From Rhodospirillaceae bacterium (GTDB taxonomy: Bacteria > Pseudomonadota > Alphaproteobacteria > Rhodospirillales > Rhodospirillaceae), in NCBI GenBank assembly GCA_018666155.1, contig JABJAH010000044.1, positions 1-64,000 of the forward strand: a DNA stretch of 64,000 nt, given 5' to 3'. Every line of letters starts with the position of its first letter. Positions within the stretch are counted from its first letter, which is position 1. A model generated the notes under the pieces. The model saw only the letters and a list, made by a program, of their open reading frames with translations, did not search any database and was not told the DNA's origin. Shown piece after piece: positions 1 to 7,696 of this stretch. Position numbers and translations under genes: made by a program.

Positions 1-1
1 C

Positions 2-592
2 GACGGCACTTTTGATCACCGCATTTTCGACGTCGGTTACTTTTCCGATTTAGAAACGGGTGAGCCCCTCGATGAATTCGTGAACCCCTTCACTGGCAAA
101 ATCAATCAGCCGGTTCATTACCTTTCAGGGCCTAGCCATTTCACCCGAAAAGCTGAGAACCGAAACTGGCAAACATCCGGCGACGATGTGTGGATGGAAG
201 AATCGCTCGCGTTCAAAATGCCTAACTGGCTGGACCCTGCTGAGTGGCCTCTCGCCTCGTCGGGAGAAACGCTACATTTTCGATATACCAATACGTACCG
301 TGGGAAACGCTCTGACCTCGAAAACCCGAACATAGTTAGCGCCCCTAGCCTGCTGGGCTGGAATGCGATTACGGATTGGTATCCGTTTATGCTGATGGGG
401 CAGCAACCGGGGTTTTTGAATTGGATTAGCCAAGGCAGAAAGATTAATGACTTTTCCGAGGTGTCGGACCAAACACTGGGCTACCTCGAAGCGCACTTCC
501 CGGACTATCTGGACTCCGACGAACCGTGGACTGAACCGGCAAACAATTATGTGCAATACATGGAACTGCGCCGACCGGTGAGCAATGAGTGA
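2..592 (+). CDS. DUF1838 family protein, 5' end cut off by the window
   Basis: The reading frame is open from base 2 without a start, so the gene begins outside the window. An internal GTG at 80 is not needed, because the upstream codons read DGTFDHRIFDVGYFSD and fit the family. The visible 196 residues carry the DUF1838-like pattern of a 'DxxTGEPLDEFVNPFTGK' block followed by a Trp- and Tyr-rich C-terminal half. DUF1838 proteins are found in environmental proteobacteria and have no firmly assigned reaction. The gene ends 30 bases before the SUMF1-fold gene on the same strand and may share its transcript. The family call is from residue pattern only and is moderately sure; the function is unknown. 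Confidence 0.65.
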   Translation, partial: DGTFDHRIFDVGYFSDLETGEPLDEFVNPFTGKINQPVHYLSGPSHFTRKAENRNWQTSGDDVWMEESLAFKMPNWLDPAEWPLASSGETLHFRYTNTYRGKRSDLENPNIVSAPSLLGWNAITDWYPFMLMGQQPGFLNWISQGRKINDFSEVSDQTLGYLEAHFPDYLDSDEPWTEPANNYVQYMELRRPVSNE

Positions 593-622
593 CGGCGGTT
601 TTCGGTGCTTACGGGGGGCGGG

Positions 623-1549
623 ATGAAAGTTGGATTATTTATTGTTGCTGCATTCTTTTCTTCGGCGTCGTCATTGTCTGCTGAAGAACTGCACCCACCG
701 GGTTCGGAATTTCAGGACTGTGAAAATTGCCCCGTCATGAGTGTATTGCCGGCGGGCCGCTTTTATATGGGCTCACCGACCACAGACCCGCAGAATGGTT
801 TTGACGAGGGGCCGCAACATGAAGTGCGGATCGCTTCGTCGTTTGCCATCGGCAAATTCGAAGTCACTCGCGGTGAATTTGCTGCTTTTGTCCAAGCGTC
901 TGGGTACAGCATGGAAGAGGGTTGCCATCACCGGACCGGACCGCAGCCTGAATACAGCGACGTGTTTCACTGGCTCAACCCGAGCTACGAACAGACGGAT
1001 CACCACCCCGTTGTTTGCGTCAGCTGGAACGATACGCAAGCCTATGTGGCTTGGCTCAGCCGCGCAACGGGTCAGTCGTATCGACTTCCCAGTGAGGCAG
1101 AATGGGAGTATGCGACGCGCGCTGGGACGTCCACCAGCCGGTACTGGGGTTCATCTGAAGATGACGGTTGTGCGTTTGCCAACGGCGCCGATTTGAGTTC
1201 CGAAGCAGATCTGCCTGGCTGGACAGTCGCTCAATGTCACGATGGATATCTCCACTCCGCTGAGGTTGGGTCGTTTAAGCCAAACGCTTTCGGCCTCCAT
1301 GACATGCTGGGCAACGTTGCCGAGTGGGTTGAAGATTGCTGGAACGAAACCTTTGAAGGCGCTCCTGCTGATGGATCAGTATGGAGAGAGGGGGACTGCA
1401 CACGGCCTATTCTGCGTGGTGCGTCCTGGCACGATGATCCACGGTTTCTACGCTCTGCAAACCGGTATGGCTTTGACGCCCTTGATTGGGACAACAAAGA
1501 GATTCGCTACTACAACTTCGGTTTTCGCGTTGCTCGAACGATCCAGTAA
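623..1549 (+). CDS. Exported SUMF1/FGE-fold protein (paralogue 1)
   Basis: A protein of 308 residues with a Sec signal peptide (hydrophobic 5-18, likely cleavage after A20). The first in-frame GTG is at 605, but the ATG at 623 gives a clean signal peptide and is chosen. After cleavage comes a C33-x-x-C36 pair, then the formylglycine-generating-enzyme (SUMF1) fold: RFYMGSP near the start, RLPSEAEWEYATRAG in the middle, GLHDMLGNVAEWVEDCW, and a C-terminal GFRVART. The two cysteines that human FGE uses for sulfatase activation are absent from the C-terminal segment, so a sulfatase-activating role is unlikely. Related SUMF1-fold proteins bind ligands or act as oxygenases. It is homologous to the gene at 39258-40232, including the CxxC. 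Confidence 0.85.
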   Translation: MKVGLFIVAAFFSSASSLSAEELHPPGSEFQDCENCPVMSVLPAGRFYMGSPTTDPQNGFDEGPQHEVRIASSFAIGKFEVTRGEFAAFVQASGYSMEEGCHHRTGPQPEYSDVFHWLNPSYEQTDHHPVVCVSWNDTQAYVAWLSRATGQSYRLPSEAEWEYATRAGTSTSRYWGSSEDDGCAFANGADLSSEADLPGWTVAQCHDGYLHSAEVGSFKPNAFGLHDMLGNVAEWVEDCWNETFEGAPADGSVWREGDCTRPILRGASWHDDPRFLRSANRYGFDALDWDNKEIRYYNFGFRVARTIQ

Positions 1550-1568
1550 CGTCTAGATGTGGCGTTAC
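1546..1568. terminator. Weak inverted repeat between convergent genes
   Basis: GTAACG (1546-1551) and CGTTAC (1563-1568) form a six-base-pair stem with an 11-base loop. It overlaps the stop of the SUMF1-fold gene and lies just before the end of the opposite-strand VOC gene at 1572. It could serve as a bidirectional terminator. No strong T tract follows, so this is tentative. Confidence 0.25.
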
Positions 1569-1571
1569 CCC

Positions 1572-2627
1572 TTACTTTTCTGCTCCGTATTCCTCTGGCG
1601 TGAGGTGATATTGAAGCCCTGGCGTGGGCGGTGGAGGCAGGTCTGTGCTGTTAGCGAAGACCGTGCGCGCCGAATGCCGGCCGTCTTCCTGCAATATTTC
1701 GGTAGACAAAACGTTAGGCGACAACAAAAGACCGAGCGTGTAAACGGTGCGCTCGCCTTGCAGGTAAAAGCGCGACGGCCTGACGCCGAACTTATAATCG
1801 GTAGAGTCCACGTGATCGATGAAGGCCTGCATATCGGTGGAAAGCCAACCGATATGACCGACGCCGTAACGCACCTTTTTGATGTAGTCGCGTTCTTCAA
1901 CCGAGGTGCGGTCTAGCTCCAAGGCCTCGGGCTCAGACAGAATGAAGAGCATATCAACGATTTTTAGGACGGCGCTGTTGCCGTTCGACCAGATTTCTTC
2001 CCCAAAAAAGACGTCTTTGTAGAACTTCACCGTTTCATCTTTATCTCTTACCAAAAGGTGGACGTGATCGATGCCGAACCCACGATATCCGGGGCGCATG
2101 TCAGGGCGTTCAACAAGGGTGAACATATTGTAGTCAGGGCCATAAATGGTTTGAGTTGGACGATCTTGCTCGTGGGGTAGGGAAATGTGTTGTCTAGAAA
2201 GTTCAACCCCTTCAGCCGTAAGTTTGCCAACCGCCTCTTTTAGGGAGGGTGTTGCAACACCAACCGCGTAAACACCGTAGTAACTGTTGTCGTCAGGTGA
2301 TGGCGGAATTATTTGTTTGTTGCTCCAGAAGGTGGATCCGGGCGGCGTCGTTTTGTACGGCCCAATAGGAGACACCGTCAAAGGCACTTCGCCTGAGCGC
2401 AGGGCCCAGAAACCAACGTAATCTTGGGGACGACCAGGGTGTGCCATCAGTCGAGCGCCAAAATGTTTGCGAAAGAACGCAGCGGAGGCGTCGGGATCGG
2501 TCGCAAAGTAATGAATATCTTCAAAAATGGTGGGTTTCGCATCATTCGAATTGGCGGTGGAGCACGCCGATAAGAAACCTGCGAACAGAAACATGATGAA
2601 GGACGCTGAGTGTAGACGCTTAATCAT
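1572..2627 (-). CDS. VOC (glyoxalase/dioxygenase-fold) lipoprotein, two domains
   Basis: Start chosen at ATG 2627, with AGGTGGA upstream, rather than the in-frame TTG at 2648. The 351-residue product has a lipoprotein signal peptide with the lipobox LSAC (C22), so it is probably anchored in the envelope. Two vicinal-oxygen-chelate modules follow: one beginning IHYFATDPDASAAFF (about residues 37-150) and one beginning GIDHVHLLVRDKDETV (about 185-320). VOC proteins include glyoxalases, ring-cleavage dioxygenases and metal-binding resistance proteins. The exact reaction cannot be read here. It is transcribed away from a second exported VOC gene at 2729. Lipid anchoring is unusual for an enzyme family that is normally cytoplasmic. 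Confidence 0.8.
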   Translation of the reverse strand: MIKRLHSASFIMFLFAGFLSACSTANSNDAKPTIFEDIHYFATDPDASAAFFRKHFGARLMAHPGRPQDYVGFWALRSGEVPLTVSPIGPYKTTPPGSTFWSNKQIIPPSPDDNSYYGVYAVGVATPSLKEAVGKLTAEGVELSRQHISLPHEQDRPTQTIYGPDYNMFTLVERPDMRPGYRGFGIDHVHLLVRDKDETVKFYKDVFFGEEIWSNGNSAVLKIVDMLFILSEPEALELDRTSVEERDYIKKVRYGVGHIGWLSTDMQAFIDHVDSTDYKFGVRPSRFYLQGERTVYTLGLLLSPNVLSTEILQEDGRHSARTVFANSTDLPPPPTPGLQYHLTPEEYGAEK

Positions 2628-2728
2628 TTTAGATTCCACCTGACTCAAATTGCTGAATCGCTATTGCTTCTCGTAGTGCGAAACTTATAACCAATTACGT
2701 TTGGGCTCTACTGCTCTAGGAATGCGCC

Positions 2729-3310
2729 ATGCGTTTATCTTATTTCAAATCTCTTATTGTTGTTTTTGTTTGTACGCTTGCTATGCCCGCTTGGTCTCAA
2801 GCACCTGGAATTCCGCCAGTTCCTGAAGGGTTTATCGTCACGCCGGTGATGCGAACTTCGATCATAGTCAGGGATATGGACGAGTCTCTCAAACTTTATA
2901 GAGATATTCTGGGCCTTAGGCCGTGGTTTGAAGGACCGCTAGAAGGGGATGCGCTGAATACCTTGGTGGGTACGACGGGTAAATCCATGCGGAACGTGAT
3001 TCTGCAGTCTGGTGATATTGTTCACGCCAATGTTGGACTTTTTGAATATGTGGGTGATGACACAGAGGCGCCGGACATTGTTCCCGAAGTGCGCACCGGT
3101 GATGTTGCAATAGTCTTCTACACCAATAATATTTTTGAGATTCATGACGCTGTCAAAGCAGCTGGCTATGTAGTCATCTCAAGGCCGGTGGCCTTGTATC
3201 GGCGTGAGGGCAGTCCTACGCAAAATGTCGAGATGATCTTTTTTGATGCGGATGGAGTTGCTATTAATCTCATCCAACGTGGCGTTCCAGTCGAAGAAAT
3301 TAATGAATAA
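2729..3310 (+). CDS. Exported single-domain VOC protein
   Basis: A protein of 193 residues with a Sec signal peptide ending near AWS-QA (about residue 23). One VOC domain follows, starting at MRTSIIVRDMDESLKLY (about residues 40-190), with the usual beta-alpha-beta-beta-beta pattern and a late GDVAIVFYTNN segment. It is divergent from the two-domain VOC lipoprotein, with about 100 bases between the two starts that must hold both promoters. A monomer of this size usually dimerises to complete a metal site. Substrate unknown. The gene ends inside a long AT palindrome (3298-3322). Confidence 0.8.
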   Translation: MRLSYFKSLIVVFVCTLAMPAWSQAPGIPPVPEGFIVTPVMRTSIIVRDMDESLKLYRDILGLRPWFEGPLEGDALNTLVGTTGKSMRNVILQSGDIVHANVGLFEYVGDDTEAPDIVPEVRTGDVAIVFYTNNIFEIHDAVKAAGYVVISRPVALYRREGSPTQNVEMIFFDADGVAINLIQRGVPVEEINE

Positions 3311-3322
3311 TATTCATTAATT
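3298..3322. terminator. 25-base AT-rich perfect palindrome at gene end
   Basis: AATTAATGAATA (3298-3309), a central A, then TATTCATTAATT (3311-3322) form a perfect 12-base-pair hairpin that includes the stop codon of the VOC gene. It contains one G-C pair per arm, so it is weak as an intrinsic terminator. It could be an mRNA 3'-end stabiliser or a protein-binding site. Confidence 0.35.
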
Positions 3323-3460
3323 GCCCTGCGCTCACCATTCAAGGTGAATAACTGATTTTGAATCATCCCCGTATCTGAACACCACTTGCCCATCTTTCTA
3401 AAATGAACTACGTCGGATCATCGTGTTCGTTTAACCCAAAAAGATTACGAGGGCGCAAAG

Positions 3461-4249
3461 GTGCACAAAGCATACGCTGAAACACCCATTGGCCAGGTCC
3501 ACTATCGCACTGGGGGTGAGGGCGTGCCGGTGTTGTTGCTCCACCAAACACCGCAGTCGTCGCTGCAATTTCAGCATACTTTTCCATTGTTGATCGATGC
3601 TGGTGTAAAGGTGATTGCGCCGGATGCTCCGGGTTATGGGGTGTCCGATACACCGGCATCACCGCCGTCTATCGAACAGTATGCATCTGTACTTCCATAC
3701 GTGCTCGATGCGGTTGGCGTTGAAAAGGCAGTTGTTGTTGGTCACCACACAGGTGCGTCGCAGGCCTGCGAACTTGCTACGGCCCATCCCGATCGTGTTA
3801 GCCGAGTGGTTCTCCATGGTGTGCCTTGGTATACGGATGAAGAGCGGGAAGAGCGATTGGCCCGCCTCCATGTGGACACTGCATTGCAGGCGGATGGCTC
3901 GCATTTGACAGATCGCTGGAACTGGATATTCGGCCGTGTGGGCAAAGTGGCCAGCTTGGAAGCGTGCCAAATGAACGCCGTTCACGCGTTTTGGGCGGGC
4001 GATACCGAATGGTACTGCCATCAAGCTGCCTTTGAATACGATATGACTCGCGCACTGAAAGCGATCACCCAGCCCACATTGGCGTTGTCCAATTCCGGGG
4101 ATCTCATTCACTATATTTGGGAGCGTCTCAAGGGCCTGCGGCCAGATTTTAGATTTGCTGAGCTAGATGACGGTTGCGTCTACATTATTTTCGATGAACC
4201 CGAGCGATGGGTGAACGCCGTAATCGATTTCATTAAGTCGGACGCTTAG
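3461..4249 (+). CDS. Alpha/beta-hydrolase-fold protein lacking Ser nucleophile and His base
   Basis: A GTG start, preceded by GAGGGCGCAAAG, gives 262 residues. The alpha/beta-hydrolase fold is clear: VLLLHQTPQSS oxyanion-hole strand near residue 25, PDAPGYGVSD near 54-63, the nucleophile elbow at 94-98 and a C-terminal DEPERW. At the elbow the sequence is G94-H-H-T-G98 instead of GxSxG, so histidine sits where the serine nucleophile should be. The C-terminal position that usually reads GGH reads DGCVYI, so the catalytic histidine also appears to be lost. It may be a non-hydrolytic member such as a binding, lyase or cofactor-free oxygenase type. It is followed after one base by a membrane protein gene. 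Confidence 0.8.
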   Translation: MHKAYAETPIGQVHYRTGGEGVPVLLLHQTPQSSLQFQHTFPLLIDAGVKVIAPDAPGYGVSDTPASPPSIEQYASVLPYVLDAVGVEKAVVVGHHTGASQACELATAHPDRVSRVVLHGVPWYTDEEREERLARLHVDTALQADGSHLTDRWNWIFGRVGKVASLEACQMNAVHAFWAGDTEWYCHQAAFEYDMTRALKAITQPTLALSNSGDLIHYIWERLKGLRPDFRFAELDDGCVYIIFDEPERWVNAVIDFIKSDA

Positions 4250-4250
4250 T

Positions 4251-4922
4251 GTGAATACCGATTTCCACAGCCTCCTGGTCTTTGTGCACGTTGTGCTGTT
4301 TGTTTATTCGATCGGCGGCGATATCGCTGTCTTCTACATCGGCAAATACTTAACACGTGAAGATATTGGTCTCGATGAGCGGCTGCGTGTTCGCGACATC
4401 CGCCTTATGGTCGATATGTCTGCGCGGACATGTTTGGTACTACTCCTTCCGGTCGGCTTCACATTGGCCACAGCTTACAATTCACCGCTAACTGGCCCGT
4501 GGCTCATTCTGTTCTGGGGGGCCGACTTGAGCTGGCTATGGCTTGTCTGGGTCATTCACGCAAAAAGAGGAACGCCTCTCGGCGCAACACTGAGAACCAT
4601 CGACATTTGGATCCGCTATGGTGTTGCGGCGGGCATGATCGGTTTCGGAGCCTATAGTTTTCTCTCAGACGGCCCAATCTATGATGGTTGGCTCGCTACG
4701 AAAATTACTCTGTACGGTGTGGTTATCCTGAACGGAATTTGGATACGATCGATTATCGGCCACTGGCAAGGCGCCTACGACCTAGTTCGTGCTGGCGGTG
4801 ACGAGAAAATTTGCGGCGAACAACGCATGAAGGAAATTCAAGCGGCGTCCAATAGGGCCGCATTTTCTATTTGGGTCTTGGTTATGGTGATGGCCTTCAT
4901 GGGGCAAGTGAAACCCTTTTAG
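4251..4922 (+). CDS. Integral membrane protein, unrecognised family
   Basis: A GTG start one base after the previous stop suggests translational coupling. The product has 223 residues with about six hydrophobic segments (roughly 8-28, 62-80, 85-105, 125-143, 150-168, 200-218), so it sits in the inner membrane. An early GGDIAVFYIGKYL and a His in the first and third segments resemble DUF2269 or CopD-type membrane proteins, but I cannot assign the family firmly. Position between the hydrolase-fold gene and ubiD suggests a transport or redox role in the same route. Function unknown. Confidence 0.7.
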   Translation: MNTDFHSLLVFVHVVLFVYSIGGDIAVFYIGKYLTREDIGLDERLRVRDIRLMVDMSARTCLVLLLPVGFTLATAYNSPLTGPWLILFWGADLSWLWLVWVIHAKRGTPLGATLRTIDIWIRYGVAAGMIGFGAYSFLSDGPIYDGWLATKITLYGVVILNGIWIRSIIGHWQGAYDLVRAGGDEKICGEQRMKEIQAASNRAAFSIWVLVMVMAFMGQVKPF

Positions 4923-4940
4923 ATCGACAGGACTGAACCG

Positions 4941-6443
4941 TTGACCAAAACCAAGAACTCAAAACCGATTGGACCATTCGATTCACTTCGGGACTATATG
5001 GCTGCACTCGAGGCGCGGGGTTGTGTGCGGCATATAGAGGAGATTGACCAAGACGCCTATGAGGCGACTGGTTTGATGTATCGGTTTGTTGACGAGTTTG
5101 GTTGGCTTGGTGGCCCAGCAGTGGTCTTCGATCGTGTCAAAGTTGACGGTCAGTGGATGGAAAACCCTGTCATTGCAAACCAGTTTGGACGCTGGGAGTT
5201 CGACGCGATTGCCTTTGGCATTGATCCGGAAGGCCTTGATCAGCGCCAAATGTACCGCGCGACTTTGGCCAAACTCGCTGAACTCATGGACGAGAATGGT
5301 GAATGGACCACCCTCCCGCCGGCAGAAGTTTCAAATGCCCAGGCACCCTGTAAAGAAGTGAAGGTGACCGGTGATGACATTGACGTCACCGCGTTCCCAT
5401 TTTTACAGACTAATCCTGCGGACGGTGGACGTTATATCAACACGGGTAATGTCGTGCTTGAAGATCCGACCCATGGCCGCAATGTGGGAACCTATCGCTG
5501 CCAAGTGAAGGGCCCGAAAAAGATTGCTATCAATCCTGAGCCAAACCAGGACGGCTGGAAATTCTTGATGGGGATGAAAGAACGGGGCGAACCGTTCGCC
5601 AAAGCCGCCGTGGTGCTTGGTGCTGAACCCGTTGTCTATGCCATCGGCAGTTCAAAAGCGGCTGGCTATGGCCAAGATGAGCTCGCGATTGCGGGCGGCT
5701 TAAAAGGCAAGCCTATCAACATCGTCAAATGTGAAACCAGCGACATTATGGTTCCTGCAGATGTCGAGATGGTGATTGAGGGTGAGATTCCGTTCGACAT
5801 GGAACCAGAAGGTCCCTTCGGTGAAATGTACGGGTACATCGGGCGACACAAACCCGAGAATTTCTACATGAATGTCACGGCCATTACATATCGCCGCAAT
5901 CCTATATTTATCAATCAGTTTACCGGCGTAACGCGCCACTTCATGACGGCGCCATTGGAAGTGACAGCGAGTTTCAAGTTACGGAAGCTTTTTCCCAACT
6001 TTGTCGGCCTTCACATTGCGTTGCATATTCCAGGCTTTTGTTTCGTCAGTATCGACAAACAAGGGCCCGGTGAAGGCCTTACCGTGGGCCGCGAAGTCTC
6101 AAAACTTCTGAAAATTTCAAAGATCACGATTGTGGTCGATAAGGACGTGGATATTCACAACCTCACCGAAGTTTTGCATACGGTCGGTGCACGTTGGCAG
6201 CCATCACCAGCGACACACATTGTAGATGAGGCGCCGGGTATGTCCGGTGATCCGAGTACACCCAAACGCGGCATTACCAGTCGGGTTGTGATTGACGCGA
6301 CACGGCAACTGCCCGAAGAGGGTGGGCCACAAGAATATGGTAAAATGAATCGGGAGTGTCTTGTTGAGGATCAGCCGGACATTTTTGATCGCGTAGACAA
6401 GAAATGGTCCGGGCTTTTGAATCAGTGGAAGCAGGGCCAGTGA
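4941..6443 (+). CDS. UbiD-family prFMN-dependent decarboxylase
   Basis: A TTG start 18 bases after the membrane-protein stop gives 500 residues, normal for the family. UbiD enzymes remove or add CO2 on aromatic or alpha,beta-unsaturated acids using prenylated FMN. The conserved core is visible: RYINTGNVVLEDP (about 164-176) with the following RNVGTYR, and E290-GPFGEMYGYIG, which holds the catalytic glutamates (E290, E295). No UbiX-type prenyltransferase lies in the window, so prFMN must come from elsewhere. Downstream are an acyl-CoA dehydrogenase and a symporter on the same strand, consistent with uptake and breakdown of an organic acid. The substrate cannot be assigned. Confidence 0.92.
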   Translation: MTKTKNSKPIGPFDSLRDYMAALEARGCVRHIEEIDQDAYEATGLMYRFVDEFGWLGGPAVVFDRVKVDGQWMENPVIANQFGRWEFDAIAFGIDPEGLDQRQMYRATLAKLAELMDENGEWTTLPPAEVSNAQAPCKEVKVTGDDIDVTAFPFLQTNPADGGRYINTGNVVLEDPTHGRNVGTYRCQVKGPKKIAINPEPNQDGWKFLMGMKERGEPFAKAAVVLGAEPVVYAIGSSKAAGYGQDELAIAGGLKGKPINIVKCETSDIMVPADVEMVIEGEIPFDMEPEGPFGEMYGYIGRHKPENFYMNVTAITYRRNPIFINQFTGVTRHFMTAPLEVTASFKLRKLFPNFVGLHIALHIPGFCFVSIDKQGPGEGLTVGREVSKLLKISKITIVVDKDVDIHNLTEVLHTVGARWQPSPATHIVDEAPGMSGDPSTPKRGITSRVVIDATRQLPEEGGPQEYGKMNRECLVEDQPDIFDRVDKKWSGLLNQWKQGQ

Positions 6444-6534
6444 TGTCTGTTGGGCTACGTCTCTCTCCACCTTGCAATAGATCTCTATAGTTCTGTCTCT
6501 GATGACCAGCTAAGAAATTTCTAGGACTTTACGA

Positions 6535-7677
6535 ATGGACTTTAATCTTCCCGAAGAAAGCAGAATGCTGAAGGACACAGTCCGGCGTTTCGTTGACAAC
6601 GAACTCATTCCGCTCGAGCAAAAACTGGTGGACCGGCAAAACACTTTCGATCTTCCCGACGATATCTATCGCGAGCTTTCAGCCAAAGTGAAAGATATGG
6701 GGCTGTGGGCGTGGGGCGCACCCGAAGATGTCGGCGGTGCTGGTCTTAGCCCTCTTGATGGCTGCGTTGTAATTGAAGAGGTCTACCGATCCACAGTCGG
6801 CCGCAGTATTTTCGCACCGCGTTTTGCTCCGGTTCTCTATGAACTGGGAACGCCGGCGCAAAAGGAGAAGTACCTTCTTCCGTTTGTGAATGGGGATCTC
6901 AACGCGGCAACCGCCTTCAGCGAGCCTCAAGCGGCGGGAGATTTAGCAGGCATCAAGACCACGCTAGAGAAAAAGGCTGACGGTTGGGTCATCAAAGGAA
7001 ACAAATGTTGGATAACCGGCGCTGATGTAGCCGATTTCATCCTTGTTCTCACTCGGGTGAAGGGCACAGAGCGCCATGACGGTATGACATGGGTCGTTCT
7101 GGATAAAGACACGCCCGGACTCAAAATCGGCCGTGAGCAAAAAATGATCCACGGCCGTTCGACTTACGAGGTCTTTTTAGATGATTGCACCGTTTCTAAG
7201 GAACAGATCTTAGGAGACCCTGGTCAAGGTTGGGGTGCCGGGAATATTTTTCTCCACGCAGGCCGTATGGAAATTGCTGCACGTGGGCTCGGCGTTGCTG
7301 ACAGATGCCAGGAAATGTCCATCGAATACGCAAAGCAAAGGCAAACCTTCGGTCAACCGCTGTCCAATCGGCAAGCGATCCAGTGGATGATCGCTGATTC
7401 TGCAATGGAAATACATGCAACACGCATGATGGTCTACGATGCAGCTTGGCGTGCGACGCAAGGTGAAGACGTGCAGCAGCAAACAGCCATGATAAAAGTG
7501 TATTCATCTGAGATGGTGGGGCGTGTTGTGGACCGTGCTGTTCAGATACATGGTGCCGCGGGACTATCCGACGAAACGATTCTTGAACTTTGTTATCGAG
7601 ATGTCCGGCCAATGCGGATTTACGAAGGTCCATCTGAAGCCATGCGTAGCATGGTGGCACGTGGGTTGTTACGGTAA
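6535..7677 (+). CDS. Acyl-CoA dehydrogenase
   Basis: An ATG start gives 380 residues, the usual length. This FAD enzyme oxidises acyl-CoA at the alpha-beta bond and passes electrons to electron-transfer flavoprotein. Visible signatures are the N-terminal helical domain (MDFNLPEESRMLKDTVRRF), the middle-domain WVIKGNKCWITGA block, and the C-terminal RQTFGQPLSNRQAIQWMIAD and IHGAAGLSDE blocks. YEGPSEAM near the C-terminus carries the catalytic glutamate. It follows ubiD after 91 bases and precedes a symporter by 19. The exact acyl chain is unknown; homologues with this C-terminus often act on branched or unusual acyl groups. Confidence 0.93.
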   Translation: MDFNLPEESRMLKDTVRRFVDNELIPLEQKLVDRQNTFDLPDDIYRELSAKVKDMGLWAWGAPEDVGGAGLSPLDGCVVIEEVYRSTVGRSIFAPRFAPVLYELGTPAQKEKYLLPFVNGDLNAATAFSEPQAAGDLAGIKTTLEKKADGWVIKGNKCWITGADVADFILVLTRVKGTERHDGMTWVVLDKDTPGLKIGREQKMIHGRSTYEVFLDDCTVSKEQILGDPGQGWGAGNIFLHAGRMEIAARGLGVADRCQEMSIEYAKQRQTFGQPLSNRQAIQWMIADSAMEIHATRMMVYDAAWRATQGEDVQQQTAMIKVYSSEMVGRVVDRAVQIHGAAGLSDETILELCYRDVRPMRIYEGPSEAMRSMVARGLLR

Positions 7678-7696
7678 TTGAGATTTAGAGGATGCC

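Noticed and set aside
1557..1916. 119-codon plus-strand frame opposite the VOC gene
   Set aside because: It is antisense to a clear VOC lipoprotein gene and has no family pattern.
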